Assembly (NCBI RefSeq): GCF_024518835.1
Contig: NZ_JANIGO010000002.1
Span: forward strand, 377,522-441,521
Length of the DNA: 64,000 nt
Source: Limnobacter humi
GTDB lineage: Bacteria > Pseudomonadota > Gammaproteobacteria > Burkholderiales > Burkholderiaceae_B
Reading direction: 5' to 3'
Below are positions 1-8,116 of the stretch, piece after piece. The stretch's first letter is position 1. Each line of letters opens with the position of its first letter. Below the pieces are notes generated by a model that was not told the origin of the DNA, made no database searches, and saw only the letters and a program-made list of their open reading frames with translations. The position numbers were made by a program, and so were the translations under genes.

Positions 1-1268
1 ATGTAATTCAGTTGCGCCTCGATGATGATGAATGCAGACGAACTGACGGCAATGTTGGGACCAAACATGAGAAAAGCATTCGGACATCCCTCCACCAGCG
101 TGCCCAGGTAGCCCTCGGGGCTGCCCTGCCAAACCTCGGCCATGCTTCGGCCATCACGGCCGTGCACACGCTGCGCAATCGGTGGCTCGGCAATCTCGAA
201 ACCAGTGCCCAGAATGATGACATCGGCCTGAACCGTGTCGCCGTTTTCGGCAATCAGGGTTTGGCCGTCCACGCCGATTAGCGCACTGGTCAACACCTTC
301 ACATTGGGTTGAATGAGTGCCGGGTACCACTGGTTGGACTGCAGGACGCGCTTGCAACCCATCACATAATCCGGGGTGAGCTGTGCTCGCAATGTTGGGT
401 CTTTTACCGTGCGCGCCAGATTCCATTGCGCAATTTTCTGAATATGCTGCATGGCTTTGAGGCTTTGCATGCTGCCATTGAGTGCCTCAAACAGGCCATA
501 AGTGGCGCCCCGCAGGGCTTGCTGAGTGGTGGGCAAGGCTTTAAACAACAGTTGAACCCAACGGGGCAATGACTGATCGAGTTTGGGCAACACCCATTGC
601 GGCGTGCGCTGAAACACGGTGAGCTCAGCCACCTTCGGCTGAATGGCTGGAACAAACTGAATGGCCGACGCGCCGGTGCCGATCACAGCCACTCGCTTGC
701 CGGTCAAATCCACCGCATGGTTCCAGCGGGAGGAATGAAATATCTCGCCCTTGAATTCGGACAATCCGGGAATGTTGGGCAACACTGGCTCGTGCATGGG
801 TCCGCAAGCCAGAATGATGAACCGACTGCGTAAGGTGTGTGTGGGAGTTTGTACCTCCCACAGATTTGCATCATGTTGCCAGGCCAGACTCAAGGCTTCC
901 TGGCCAAAATGCACATGGGGCATCACCTTGAAGCGGGCTGCAGTGTCCTGAAGGTATTGTTTAATCTCCGATTGACCAGCGAACAAGCGGCTCCAACGGG
1001 GGTTTGGTGCAAACGAATAGGAATACAGCGCTGAAGGCACATCACAGGCACAGCCCGGGTAAGTATTTTCCCGCCAAACGCCACCCAATTCACTGGCTTT
1101 TTCCAACAACAGAAAATCATCAAAACCCGCCTGCAACAGTCCAATGGCTGCACCAACTCCAGCGAAACCACCCCCAATAATCAGGGTGTGATGAATATGA
1201 TCTTCTGACAGCGGCAGTTGAGGGGTGTCTGCATCAATAGCGGACTGACTTGTTTGGCGTTTTTGCAC
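1..1268 (-). CDS. Flavin-containing (Baeyer-Villiger-type) monooxygenase, C-terminus cut by window edge
   Basis: This gene is read from the reverse strand and is open at the left edge. The N-terminal region has a Rossmann FAD site (IIGGGFAGVGAA). About 150 residues on is the flavin-monooxygenase fingerprint FKGEIFHSSRW, followed by a second dinucleotide-binding motif (VAVIGTGASA), presumably for NADPH. Such enzymes oxygenate ketones or soft nucleophiles. No ATG precedes the FAD motif, so the GTG at 1268 (with AGG upstream) is the likely start. The substrate cannot be read from sequence. It runs divergently from the queuosine-precursor transporter gene. The class is secure; whether it is a true Baeyer-Villiger enzyme is inference. 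Confidence 0.85.
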   Translation of the reverse strand, partial: MQKRQTSQSAIDADTPQLPLSEDHIHHTLIIGGGFAGVGAAIGLLQAGFDDFLLLEKASELGGVWRENTYPGCACDVPSALYSYSFAPNPRWSRLFAGQSEIKQYLQDTAARFKVMPHVHFGQEALSLAWQHDANLWEVQTPTHTLRSRFIILACGPMHEPVLPNIPGLSEFKGEIFHSSRWNHAVDLTGKRVAVIGTGASAIQFVPAIQPKVAELTVFQRTPQWVLPKLDQSLPRWVQLLFKALPTTQQALRGATYGLFEALNGSMQSLKAMQHIQKIAQWNLARTVKDPTLRAQLTPDYVMGCKRVLQSNQWYPALIQPNVKVLTSALIGVDGQTLIAENGDTVQADVIILGTGFEIAEPPIAQRVHGRDGRSMAEVWQGSPEGYLGTLVEGCPNAFLMFGPNIAVSSSAFIIIEAQLNY

Positions 1269-1434
1269 AATCAACCTGTCGATAAATATCAAACGATTGG
1301 TGGAATAAGACACTGACAGATGCTGGCATTGCAACGTCCGTCTGTCAAACTCCCGAACCTAGTCCGCGGTCGACGGGTCAAATCAGTACAATAAAATCAG
1401 ACAACACACCAACAACAGCATTTCGGGCAACACC

Positions 1435-2157
1435 ATGACTGCACCCTCCACCGCCGCGACGCTTCCCCGGCAATACAAGTACTACGATTTCATTCTCGTC
1501 GCCTTTGTGGTGGTGCTGCTGTGCTCCAACCTGATTGGCCCGGCCAAAATTGCCCAAGTAGACTTGCCTTGGGTGGGCAGCGTTACCTTTGGCGCCGGTG
1601 TGCTGTTTTTCCCCATTTCTTACCTGTTCAGCGACATTCTGACCGAGGTATACGGCTACAGCCGCGATCGCCGTGCCGTGTGGAGCGGCTTTGGTGCGCT
1701 GGTGTTTGCATCCGCCATGGCGTTTGTGGTGGTCAACCTGCCGCCAGCCCCCTTCTGGGCAGACAGGCAACCCGCCATTGAAACCGTGTTTGGCAACACC
1801 TGGCGCATTGTATTGGCTTCATTGATTGCGTTCTGGAGTGGCAGTTTTGCCAACAGCTTTGTGCTGGCCAAATTGAAGCTGCTCACCCAAGGCCGCTGGT
1901 TGTGGACCCGCACCATCGGCTCAACCCTGGTGGGCGAGCTGATTGACTCGGCCTTGTTTTACACCATTGCGTTTTGGGGCATCATGACCACCGACCAACT
2001 GATCACCGTCACATTGACCCAATATGTGGTGAAAACAGGCTGGGAAGTGGTGGCCACACCGCTCACCTACTGGGTGGTGAGCAGCCTCAAGAAAGCGGAG
2101 AACGAGGATTACTATGACCGCAATACCCGCTTCACACCGTTTAGCCTGAAGGTTTAA
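1435..2157 (+). CDS. VUT/YhhQ-family queuosine precursor transporter
   Basis: The 240-residue integral membrane protein has about six hydrophobic segments. It carries VUT (DUF165) family hallmarks: LLCSNLIGPAKI near the N-terminus, FFPISYLFSDILTEVYGY at the second/third helix, and a late LVGELIDSALFYTIAF segment. Members import queuosine precursors such as preQ0 or preQ1 for tRNA wobble modification. Length matches the family. It is a single gene, divergent from the flavin monooxygenase and overlapping the convergent nitronate monooxygenase by 4 bp at its 3' end. I looked for a preQ1 riboswitch in the 166-bp upstream gap and saw none. Substrate assignment rests on the family only. Confidence 0.88.
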   Translation: MTAPSTAATLPRQYKYYDFILVAFVVVLLCSNLIGPAKIAQVDLPWVGSVTFGAGVLFFPISYLFSDILTEVYGYSRDRRAVWSGFGALVFASAMAFVVVNLPPAPFWADRQPAIETVFGNTWRIVLASLIAFWSGSFANSFVLAKLKLLTQGRWLWTRTIGSTLVGELIDSALFYTIAFWGIMTTDQLITVTLTQYVVKTGWEVVATPLTYWVVSSLKKAENEDYYDRNTRFTPFSLKV

Positions 2158-3185
2158 AGCCCGCTCAGCAGGCGCTGCGTAATCACCGCGGCGGGTTCCT
2201 CGGTTGTGGTGGCCAAATGCTGCCCAACCCACAATGGTGAAAAATCACCCAGACCCGCCCGCTCTGCAGCAACCCGCAACGGTGCCATGGCCGCGGTGGC
2301 CAGCGGAAACTCGGGCACCTCGGACCGGATGAACCCCAATTCCTGCATCACGCGGTTCACCATGCCTCGGGCGGGTCGCCCGGAAAACAGATTGGTCAGC
2401 GCGGTGTGGAAACGCGCATCCGACTTCAGTGCAGCCCGATGAACTGCTGACGTGGTGGCTTCATTCGCCAACAAATAGGCAGACCCCACTTGAACAGCAC
2501 TGGCACCCAGTTCGAGCGCTGCCCGCACCGCCTGTGGCGTGGCAATACCACCGGCTGCAATCACCGGAATGTCCAACATGCGCACCAACTGGGGAAGCAA
2601 GGCCAGTGTGCCCATCTGCTCGGTGAGGTCGGGGCTTAAAAAATGCCCCCGGTGCCCACCAGCCTCCAGCCCTTGGGCGATCACGACATCCGCACCGTTT
2701 TTTTGCAACCACAGGCCTTCCGCCACGGTGGTGGCCGTGCTCCACACCTGCGCACCAAGGGCCCTCACGCGGCGCAGCAAATCAGCACTGGGCAAACCAA
2801 AATGAAAGCTCACCACAGCGGGTTTATAGGCCTCCAGCACTTCAGCTTGTGCCGCAGAAAACGGCTGCCGACCGGGGCCCGACACCACCTGCGAAACATT
2901 CAAATCCCATTCGTCAAAGTAAGGCTTCAAGCAGTTCAGCCAGGCTGCCTCTTGAGCTGGATTGGGCTGTGGCGTGGTGTGTGCAAAAAAATTGATGTTA
3001 TAAGCCTGCAGACCAGCCTCTGTTAACAAACGGAGTTCGGCCTGCAATTGATCCAGTCCCAACATGGCACAAGGCAGCGAACCCAAACCACCCGACTGGC
3101 CCACCGCGATGGCCAATGCACTGCCCTGCGAGCCGGCCATCGGCGCCTGAATCAGGGCTGGAAAACTATCGTAAACCCTAGTCAT
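2154..3185 (-). CDS. Nitronate monooxygenase (2-nitropropane dioxygenase family)
   Basis: This is an FMN-dependent TIM-barrel protein of 343 residues. Family motifs appear in order: QAPMAGSQG and QSGGLGSL at the N-terminus, NINFFAH, VSFHFGLP with the candidate catalytic His, AQGLEAGGHRG, VIAAGGIA and ASAVQVGSAYLL for phosphate/FMN binding. Class I nitronate monooxygenases oxidise alkyl nitronates such as propionate 3-nitronate to oxo-acids and nitrite, which is a detoxification role. Length is typical. It stands alone, convergent with the transporter at 1435-2157. Some relatives annotated this way act on other substrates, so the reaction is family-based inference. Confidence 0.85.
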   Translation of the reverse strand: MTRVYDSFPALIQAPMAGSQGSALAIAVGQSGGLGSLPCAMLGLDQLQAELRLLTEAGLQAYNINFFAHTTPQPNPAQEAAWLNCLKPYFDEWDLNVSQVVSGPGRQPFSAAQAEVLEAYKPAVVSFHFGLPSADLLRRVRALGAQVWSTATTVAEGLWLQKNGADVVIAQGLEAGGHRGHFLSPDLTEQMGTLALLPQLVRMLDIPVIAAGGIATPQAVRAALELGASAVQVGSAYLLANEATTSAVHRAALKSDARFHTALTNLFSGRPARGMVNRVMQELGFIRSEVPEFPLATAAMAPLRVAAERAGLGDFSPLWVGQHLATTTEEPAAVITQRLLSGL

Positions 3186-3277
3186 CTTGAAAATTGCCCG
3201 GAATTTGTCTGTAATGCCTGAGCGGCATTCTCACGAGCGCAGTGTAATCCCACCCCAACCTTTTTGGAGATGACACC

Positions 3278-3541
3278 ATGAAGAAACTGATTCCCGCCTT
3301 GCTGGTTTGTTTGTTTGCCCTGCCGGCCTATGCCGATCCAGCGGCCGAGCAGGCCTGCGAGGCCAAAGCAGTGAGCAAGGACGGCAAACCCCTGGCCGGT
3401 GCAGCAAAAGCATCCTCCATGAAAAAGTGCCTGGCCGGGAGCAAACAGGCCAGCTGTGAAGAAAAGGCCGTGGATAAAAACGGCAAAAAACTGGCAGGTG
3501 CCGCAAAGAATTCGTTCATGAAGAAGTGCCAAGCGTCCTGA
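3278..3541 (+). CDS. PsiF-family periplasmic protein with two PsiF repeats
   Basis: An 87-residue secreted protein begins after a good ribosome site (GGAG, 9 bases upstream). Residues 1-19 form a signal peptide ending PAYA. The mature part is two copies of a roughly 30-residue unit, each containing C-E-x-K-A-V-x-K-x-G-K-x-LAGAAK and ending in MKKC. This matches the PsiF repeat of phosphate-starvation-inducible proteins, whose biochemical role is unknown. Paired cysteines in each repeat suggest disulfides in the periplasm. The next small exported protein follows 62 bp later in the same direction. No Pho box was recognised upstream. Confidence 0.85.
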   Translation: MKKLIPALLVCLFALPAYADPAAEQACEAKAVSKDGKPLAGAAKASSMKKCLAGSKQASCEEKAVDKNGKKLAGAAKNSFMKKCQAS

Positions 3542-3603
3542 ACGGGCTCGGGGAGTGAGCCTCCCTGAACGGACGCTGTTTGATTGATTTGTAGGAGACA
3601 TGC

Positions 3604-3951
3604 ATGAAATCCCTGAAAACCCTGAGTTCCATCACCCTGGCTTGCACAGCACTGCTGATGGCCCAGTCCGCTCTGGCTGAAACCAAAGCGGCCGCTGCAG
3701 CACCGGCCGCGGCACCTGCACCGGCCGCAGCACCAGCACCTGCTGCCACACCGGCCAAGCCAGTCAATGTCAAGGCCAACAATGCCAAAGCCAAGGTAGC
3801 GGCCATCAACATCTTGATTGCCGACAAAAAGAAAGAACTGACAGCGGCCGGGGAAGACAAAGAAAAAGTGGCCAAAATCAACAAAGACTTGGCCGCGCTG
3901 GACAAGCGGTTGGCTGCTGCCAATGCCCAGGTGAAGGCAGCAGGCGGTTAA
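3604..3951 (+). CDS. Small exported Ala/Pro-rich coiled-coil protein, unknown function
   Basis: This 115-residue protein has a clear signal peptide (cleavage near QSALA-ET). An alanine/proline low-complexity stretch at about residues 29-55 follows. The rest is a charged helical segment rich in Lys, Ala, Asp and Leu, likely a coiled coil (AAINILIADKKKEL onward). An AGGAG site precedes the ATG. It lies downstream of the PsiF-like gene and ahead of a strong terminator. The layout suggests a periplasmic or envelope-associated linker protein, but I do not recognise the family and assign no function. Confidence 0.7.
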   Translation: MKSLKTLSSITLACTALLMAQSALAETKAAAAAPAAAPAPAAAPAPAATPAKPVNVKANNAKAKVAAINILIADKKKELTAAGEDKEKVAKINKDLAALDKRLAAANAQVKAAGG

Positions 3952-3980
3952 ATCCAAACGCCCGGGCACTGCGTCCATCA

Positions 3981-4005
3981 AGCCCGGCTCTTGCCGGGCT
4001 TTTTT
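3981..4005 (+). terminator. Rho-independent terminator after the PsiF/small exported protein pair
   Basis: An 8-bp perfect GC-rich stem (AGCCCGGC / GCCGGGCT) with a TCTT loop is followed directly by a run of T. It lies 29 bp after the stop of the preceding gene. Confidence 0.9.
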
Positions 4006-4118
4006 CATGGAGCAGGTGAAAAGCGCTAAGTGCAGGTTATTGCTCAATCATTTAAGCTCAATTCATGAGCCTGTGGTATCTTGTAGCTCAACGGCATGGC
4101 TCCATGGGAGAAGACATC

Positions 4119-4829
4119 ATGATCAACAACGATCGACTGTTTCAAATCGACCAACTGATTCAGGCGCACGGTGTGGTAAGCAAGGAAGCACTGATGAAGC
4201 GTTTGGGGGTGTCTTGGGCTACCCTGAAGCGAGACCTGTCTCACCTTCGTGACGACCTACACGCCCCGATTGTGTTTGACCGCGCTGCTGGTGGTTACCG
4301 TTTTGAAGCGGCCAAAGGTGGGAAATCGGCCAAATACCAAGCCAAGCACCCCTGGTTCAATGCGCAGGAAACCCATGCTGTGCTGGCAGCCCACCAATGG
4401 TTTGCCGCGCTGGACAAAAAAGGCAACCTGGGGCCCCACATACAACCCGTGATGGCTCGCCTGGCCGGGATACTGGAAGTCGATGGACTGAGCGCCGATG
4501 AAGCCATCAAGCGCATCCAGGTTGATCCCAGCCACACCCCATCAGCGGATGTGCCTCATTTTGAGCTTGTTGCGCTGGCCTTGCTCAAGCGGCAACGGCT
4601 GCTGCTGCAGGTCAAAGAAAAAGGCAGCAAAACCGGCAATACGGTTGAAGTATCACCACAACGCTTGGTGCAACAACGCAACCAGTGGACACTGGAAGCC
4701 CAACAGCACCCCAAGGGCAATCTGTTGGGTGTGGCCCTATCCAGCGTGACCGCCGCTGAAATGCTGGAGACCAAGGCCAAGCAGGTGGCTCAGAAATCAC
4801 TCGATGACGCTTTCGCCAAAAAGCGCTGA
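4119..4829 (+). CDS. HTH/WYL-type transcriptional regulator
   Basis: The 236-residue protein starts at an ATG preceded by GGAGAAG. An upstream in-frame ATG at 4065 lacks a ribosome site. Residues 1-60 form a winged-helix HTH of the DeoR/HTH_11 kind (HGVVSKEALMKRLGVSWATLKRDLSHLRDDL), with a wing ending FDRAAGGYRFE. The remainder resembles the WYL-domain regulators found widely in bacteria (VSPQRLVQQRNQWTLEA). These proteins usually sense nucleic acid or small ligands and often repress. An 11-bp gap to the next gene suggests co-transcription. Targets are unknown. Confidence 0.75.
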   Translation: MINNDRLFQIDQLIQAHGVVSKEALMKRLGVSWATLKRDLSHLRDDLHAPIVFDRAAGGYRFEAAKGGKSAKYQAKHPWFNAQETHAVLAAHQWFAALDKKGNLGPHIQPVMARLAGILEVDGLSADEAIKRIQVDPSHTPSADVPHFELVALALLKRQRLLLQVKEKGSKTGNTVEVSPQRLVQQRNQWTLEAQQHPKGNLLGVALSSVTAAEMLETKAKQVAQKSLDDAFAKKR

Positions 4830-4840
4830 CTGAACACGAC

Positions 4841-5380
4841 ATGACACCGTTGGACGTACTTCGACCGTTGGGCGTCATGGGCGCGGGTCTGGGTGGTGCA
4901 AACCCCCAGACCAACGCCTTTGATGACGCTTTCCTGAAATGGCTGGCATTGCACCTGATTGAGGGAAAGTTTCAGTTGTTTCCCGGTTTGACCCTGGTCT
5001 ATGTGCCAGAGCGGTTTGAATTGCAGGCGTACGGCCTGAACATTCCGTTGGACACGGCAGACTGTTCGATTTTGAATACACCCGGCGTGAAGTTCATGGC
5101 ATCCAGCAGCGCGCGGCTGACCGAGAGCTACCTGCGCCTGGGCAACATTCACCTGGCATTTACCCCCCGCTTTGATTTTGCCAACCTGACCCACTTTATC
5201 CGGACCTTCACGCTGGACATGCAAGGACAGGCTCAACGCGCCTTGCAGGAACGCCTGGAACTGCTAGAGAAAAAGCAGTCTCAACTGGCAGACCGCGCTC
5301 CAACGCTGGCCTGGTCCAACTGGCATGCCATTGAACTGTGCAAGGCTGCCCTGAAAAACACCCAGCACACTGGGTTCTGA
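4841..5380 (+). CDS. Conserved-looking hypothetical protein
   Basis: The 179-residue protein has no signal peptide or membrane segment. It looks mixed alpha/beta in the first 130 residues, then has a charged helix (QAQRALQERLELLEKKQSQL). I do not recognise the family. It follows the WYL regulator by 11 bp, so the two may act together, for example as regulator plus accessory protein, but nothing in the sequence proves it. It ends about 15 bp before the NtrC-like/sigma-54 region of the ammonium transporter. Start choice is weak because no clear ribosome site is seen. Confidence 0.6.
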   Translation: MTPLDVLRPLGVMGAGLGGANPQTNAFDDAFLKWLALHLIEGKFQLFPGLTLVYVPERFELQAYGLNIPLDTADCSILNTPGVKFMASSSARLTESYLRLGNIHLAFTPRFDFANLTHFIRTFTLDMQGQAQRALQERLELLEKKQSQLADRAPTLAWSNWHAIELCKAALKNTQHTGF

Positions 5381-5394
5381 ACCGGCGTCTTACA

Positions 5395-5411
5395 TTCACT
5401 ACTTTGGTGCA
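5395..5411 (+). promoter_or_regulatory. Putative NtrC-binding site upstream of amt
   Basis: TTCACT-ACTTT-GGTGCA departs at one position from the NtrC consensus TGCACY-N5-GGTGCA. It lies 9 bp before a sigma-54 promoter of a gene that NtrC would be expected to control. The site is closer to the promoter than classical enhancers, so binding is a prediction. Confidence 0.5.
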
Positions 5412-5419
5412 TAACAAGC

Positions 5420-5436
5420 TGGCATCGTGCTTGCTT
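5420..5436 (+). promoter_or_regulatory. Putative sigma-54 promoter of the ammonium transporter
   Basis: TGGCATCGTGCTTGCTT has the required GG-N10-GC spacing (GG at 5421, GC at 5433). It matches TGGCACR-N4-TTGCW at most positions. Transcription would begin near 5446, about 33 bp before the amt ATG. Confidence 0.7.
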
Positions 5437-5478
5437 TTAAGGGGCCCATGACCTGTCAAACCCTAAAAATTCACCAAA

Positions 5479-6681
5479 ATGGAACAAATTCAAACCTCCC
5501 TGGACACTCTTTTTGTGCTTCTGGGCGCCATCATGGTGCTTGCCATGCACGCTGGCTTCGCTTTTCTGGAAGTGGGCACGGTGCGCAACAAGAACCAAGT
5601 CAACGCCCTGGTCAAAATTCTGGCTGACTTTGCCGTCAGCACCGTCGCCTACTTTTTTGTGGGTTACGCAGTGGCGTATGGCGTCAGTTTTTACAGCCCA
5701 GCCAGCTCACTGAACCTCAACAATGGCTACGAGCTGGTGAAGTTTTTCTTCCTGCTCACTTTTGCCGCGGCCATTCCCGCCATTATTTCCGGGGGTATTG
5801 CCGAGCGTGCGCGCTTTGGAACACAACTGATTGCCACGGCGGTGCTGGTGGGATTGGTGTATCCGTTTTTTGAAGGTTTGGTCTGGAACAACAACCACGG
5901 CTTTCAACAATGGTTGCAAACTGCTTTTGGTGCACCCTTCCACGACTTTGCGGGCAGCGTGGTGGTCCACGCGGTGGGTGGCTGGGTAGCCTTGGGTGCC
6001 GTGGTCATGCTGGGTGCGCGCCGCGGCCGCTACCGCAGTGACGGCCGGGTCTCCAGCCACCCGCCCTCCTCCATTCCCTTCCTGGCGTTGGGCAGCTGGA
6101 TTTTGGCGGTGGGCTGGTTTGGCTTCAACGTGGTCAGCGCCCAAAAAATTGCCGGCATTTCAGGTTTGGTGGCGGTCAACAGCCTCATGGCCATGGTGGG
6201 CGGCACATTGACTGCACTGCTGATGGGCCGCAACGACCCCGGCTTTGTCTACAACGGCCCATTGGCTGGCTTGGTGGCTGTGTGTGCAGGCAGCGACCTG
6301 ATGCACCCGCTGGGCGCACTGGCCGTGGGTGGTGGTGCTGGCGTGCTATTTGTATTCATGTTCACCCTCACCCAAAACCGCTTGAAAATTGATGATGTGC
6401 TGGGTGTGTGGCCCCTGCATGGCCTGTGCGGCGCCTTTGGTGGCATTGCAGCGGGTGTGGTGGGTCAACAGGCCCTGGGCGGCATGGGTGGCGTGAGCTT
6501 CATGAGCCAACTGATTGGCACGCTCACCGGCGTGGCTTTTGCTGCCGTGGCGGGTTTTGCTGTGTACGGGGTGCTCAAAGCCACACTGGGTATTCGACTG
6601 AGCGAAGAGGAAGAATACACGGGCGCCGACCTCACCATTCACAAGGTAAGTGCCAGCCCCGAACGCGAAACCAGTTGGTAA
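5479..6681 (+). CDS. amt: Amt-family ammonium transporter
   Basis: The 400-residue, about 11-helix membrane protein carries Amt/MEP/Rh hallmarks. These include AMHAGFAFLEVGTVR near the N-terminus, the twin pore histidines (H164 in GSVVVHAVGG and H314 in VWPLHGLCGAFGG), and VGWFGFN. It conducts ammonium across the inner membrane. The C-terminus includes EEEEYTGADLTIHKVSA, the cytoplasmic tail on which PII proteins act in relatives. No glnK gene lies beside it. The upstream sigma-54 promoter with an NtrC-like site predicts induction under nitrogen limitation. Family assignment is secure. Confidence 0.95.
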   Translation: MEQIQTSLDTLFVLLGAIMVLAMHAGFAFLEVGTVRNKNQVNALVKILADFAVSTVAYFFVGYAVAYGVSFYSPASSLNLNNGYELVKFFFLLTFAAAIPAIISGGIAERARFGTQLIATAVLVGLVYPFFEGLVWNNNHGFQQWLQTAFGAPFHDFAGSVVVHAVGGWVALGAVVMLGARRGRYRSDGRVSSHPPSSIPFLALGSWILAVGWFGFNVVSAQKIAGISGLVAVNSLMAMVGGTLTALLMGRNDPGFVYNGPLAGLVAVCAGSDLMHPLGALAVGGGAGVLFVFMFTLTQNRLKIDDVLGVWPLHGLCGAFGGIAAGVVGQQALGGMGGVSFMSQLIGTLTGVAFAAVAGFAVYGVLKATLGIRLSEEEEYTGADLTIHKVSASPERETSW

Positions 6682-6685
6682 GCGC

Positions 6686-8116
6686 TTAAATCCGCAGTTC
6701 GTCACCCTGCTCGGGGCGATGAACTGTGGTGTTCGGCAATCGTTCTGCCAATGCGTTCATCGCCGCGGACTCTCCATGCACCAGCACCGTGTCCATGGGC
6801 TTCCCCGTGGCGGCATGCCAAGTCAACAAATCCGCCTGGTCTGCATGGGCTGAAAAACCATTGATGGTGTGCACCTGTGCGGCCACAGGAATTTCTTCAC
6901 CGAACAAATGCACGGTGCGAGCGCCGTCGATAATACGGCGTGCCAACGTGCCCTGGGCAGCAAAACCCACAAACACCACAGCACAAGCCGGACGCCACAG
7001 GTTGTGCCGCAAATGGTGACGAACACGCCCGCCGTTGCACATGCCGGCACCGGCCAAAATAATGGCCCCTGATTTGATCTGGTTCAAGGCCTGTGACTGG
7101 CTGCTTTCCCTGAGATTGTGCACACCAGACCAACTGAAGGGGTCTTCTCCGCGGGTCAACATGGCCTGCACTGGCTCACAAAACTGGTCTGCGTACCGTT
7201 TAAAAATCTCGGTGGCTGAAATGGCCATCGGTGAGTCCAGAAAAATCTGCATGCCTCTGGGAATGTTGTGTTGCTCTACGCCCATGCGCAGCACATTCAG
7301 CAGCTCCTGCGCACGCTCCAGGGCAAAGGTCGGAATGACCACATTGCCGCCTCGATGCCAGGTTTCCTCAATAACCTGGTACAACTCGTCAATTGATGGC
7401 TGCAAAGGCCGATGCAAACGGTCGCCGTAGGTGGTTTCCATCACCACCACATCGCATTGACCGGGTGGTTTTGGCGGCAAGAGCAGGGCCGGGTGCTGCG
7501 GACCAATATCGCCCGACAATAAAATGCGCCGGGCACCCTGCTCGGTCTGAATCTGGAATTCTGCACTGGCCGCCCCCAGGATGTGGCCGGCATTGTGCAG
7601 TGTCACACTGACAGAATTGTTCAATGCGTGGGCCTCACCATATGCCAGCCCGGGCGCAAAGCAGTCGAAACTTCGAAGCGCATCCACCACGGAATACAGC
7701 ACCGGCGCATCCCGGTTTTCGCCCCTGCGTTGCAACTTGCGCTGCTGGTATTGCGCTTCTTCTTCCTGCAGATGGGCCGCGTCTAGCAACACCAATCGAG
7801 CCAGTTCGCGTGTGGCCTCGGTGCACACAATCCGCCCTTTAAACCCCCGCTTCACCAGCAAAGGCAAGCGCCCGCAGTGGTCCAGGTGGGCATGGGTCAG
7901 CACCAGCACATCCACCGAACTGGGATCGAAGCCAAAAGGTGCTGCGTTGCGTTCATCAGCATCGCGCCCCCCCTGGTGCAAACCACAGTCCACCACAATC
8001 CGCAGCCCCCCAGCTTCCAGCAGGTGGCAGGAACCCGTAACCGCCTGGTTGGCGCCGTGAAAGCTGAGTTTGATTGAGCCCGTGTTATTGGGTTGGGATG
8101 GTGATGACAGGGGCAT
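6686..8116 (-). CDS. Beta-CASP metallo-beta-lactamase (RNA-processing exonuclease family)
   Basis: The 476-residue protein has a metallo-beta-lactamase core with the zinc motif THAHLDHCG (H75, H77, D79, H80) and a later GAGMCNGG segment. Its beta-CASP part ends in INGFSAHADQADLL, as in CPSF73/YSH1-like and bacterial YbcI-type RNases. These act on RNA 3' ends or as endonucleases in the cytoplasm. Its start overlaps the end of the upstream lipoprotein gene by 32 bp, so the two appear co-transcribed. An alternative, shorter start is possible because the ribosome site is weak. It ends 5 bp from the convergent amt gene. Confidence 0.85.
   Translation of the reverse strand: MPLSSPSQPNNTGSIKLSFHGANQAVTGSCHLLEAGGLRIVVDCGLHQGGRDADERNAAPFGFDPSSVDVLVLTHAHLDHCGRLPLLVKRGFKGRIVCTEATRELARLVLLDAAHLQEEEAQYQQRKLQRRGENRDAPVLYSVVDALRSFDCFAPGLAYGEAHALNNSVSVTLHNAGHILGAASAEFQIQTEQGARRILLSGDIGPQHPALLLPPKPPGQCDVVVMETTYGDRLHRPLQPSIDELYQVIEETWHRGGNVVIPTFALERAQELLNVLRMGVEQHNIPRGMQIFLDSPMAISATEIFKRYADQFCEPVQAMLTRGEDPFSWSGVHNLRESSQSQALNQIKSGAIILAGAGMCNGGRVRHHLRHNLWRPACAVVFVGFAAQGTLARRIIDGARTVHLFGEEIPVAAQVHTINGFSAHADQADLLTWHAATGKPMDTVLVHGESAAMNALAERLPNTTVHRPEQGDELRI

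Noticed and set aside
1269-1434. Possible preQ1 riboswitch ahead of the queuosine-precursor transporter
   Set aside because: No compact pseudoknot-like preQ1-I or -II pattern could be found, and no terminator or start-site-sequestering hairpin is present.
3542-3580. Hairpin GGGAG/CTCCC after the PsiF-like gene as a terminator
   Set aside because: The stem is short and no T run follows. Termination probably happens at 3981-4005.
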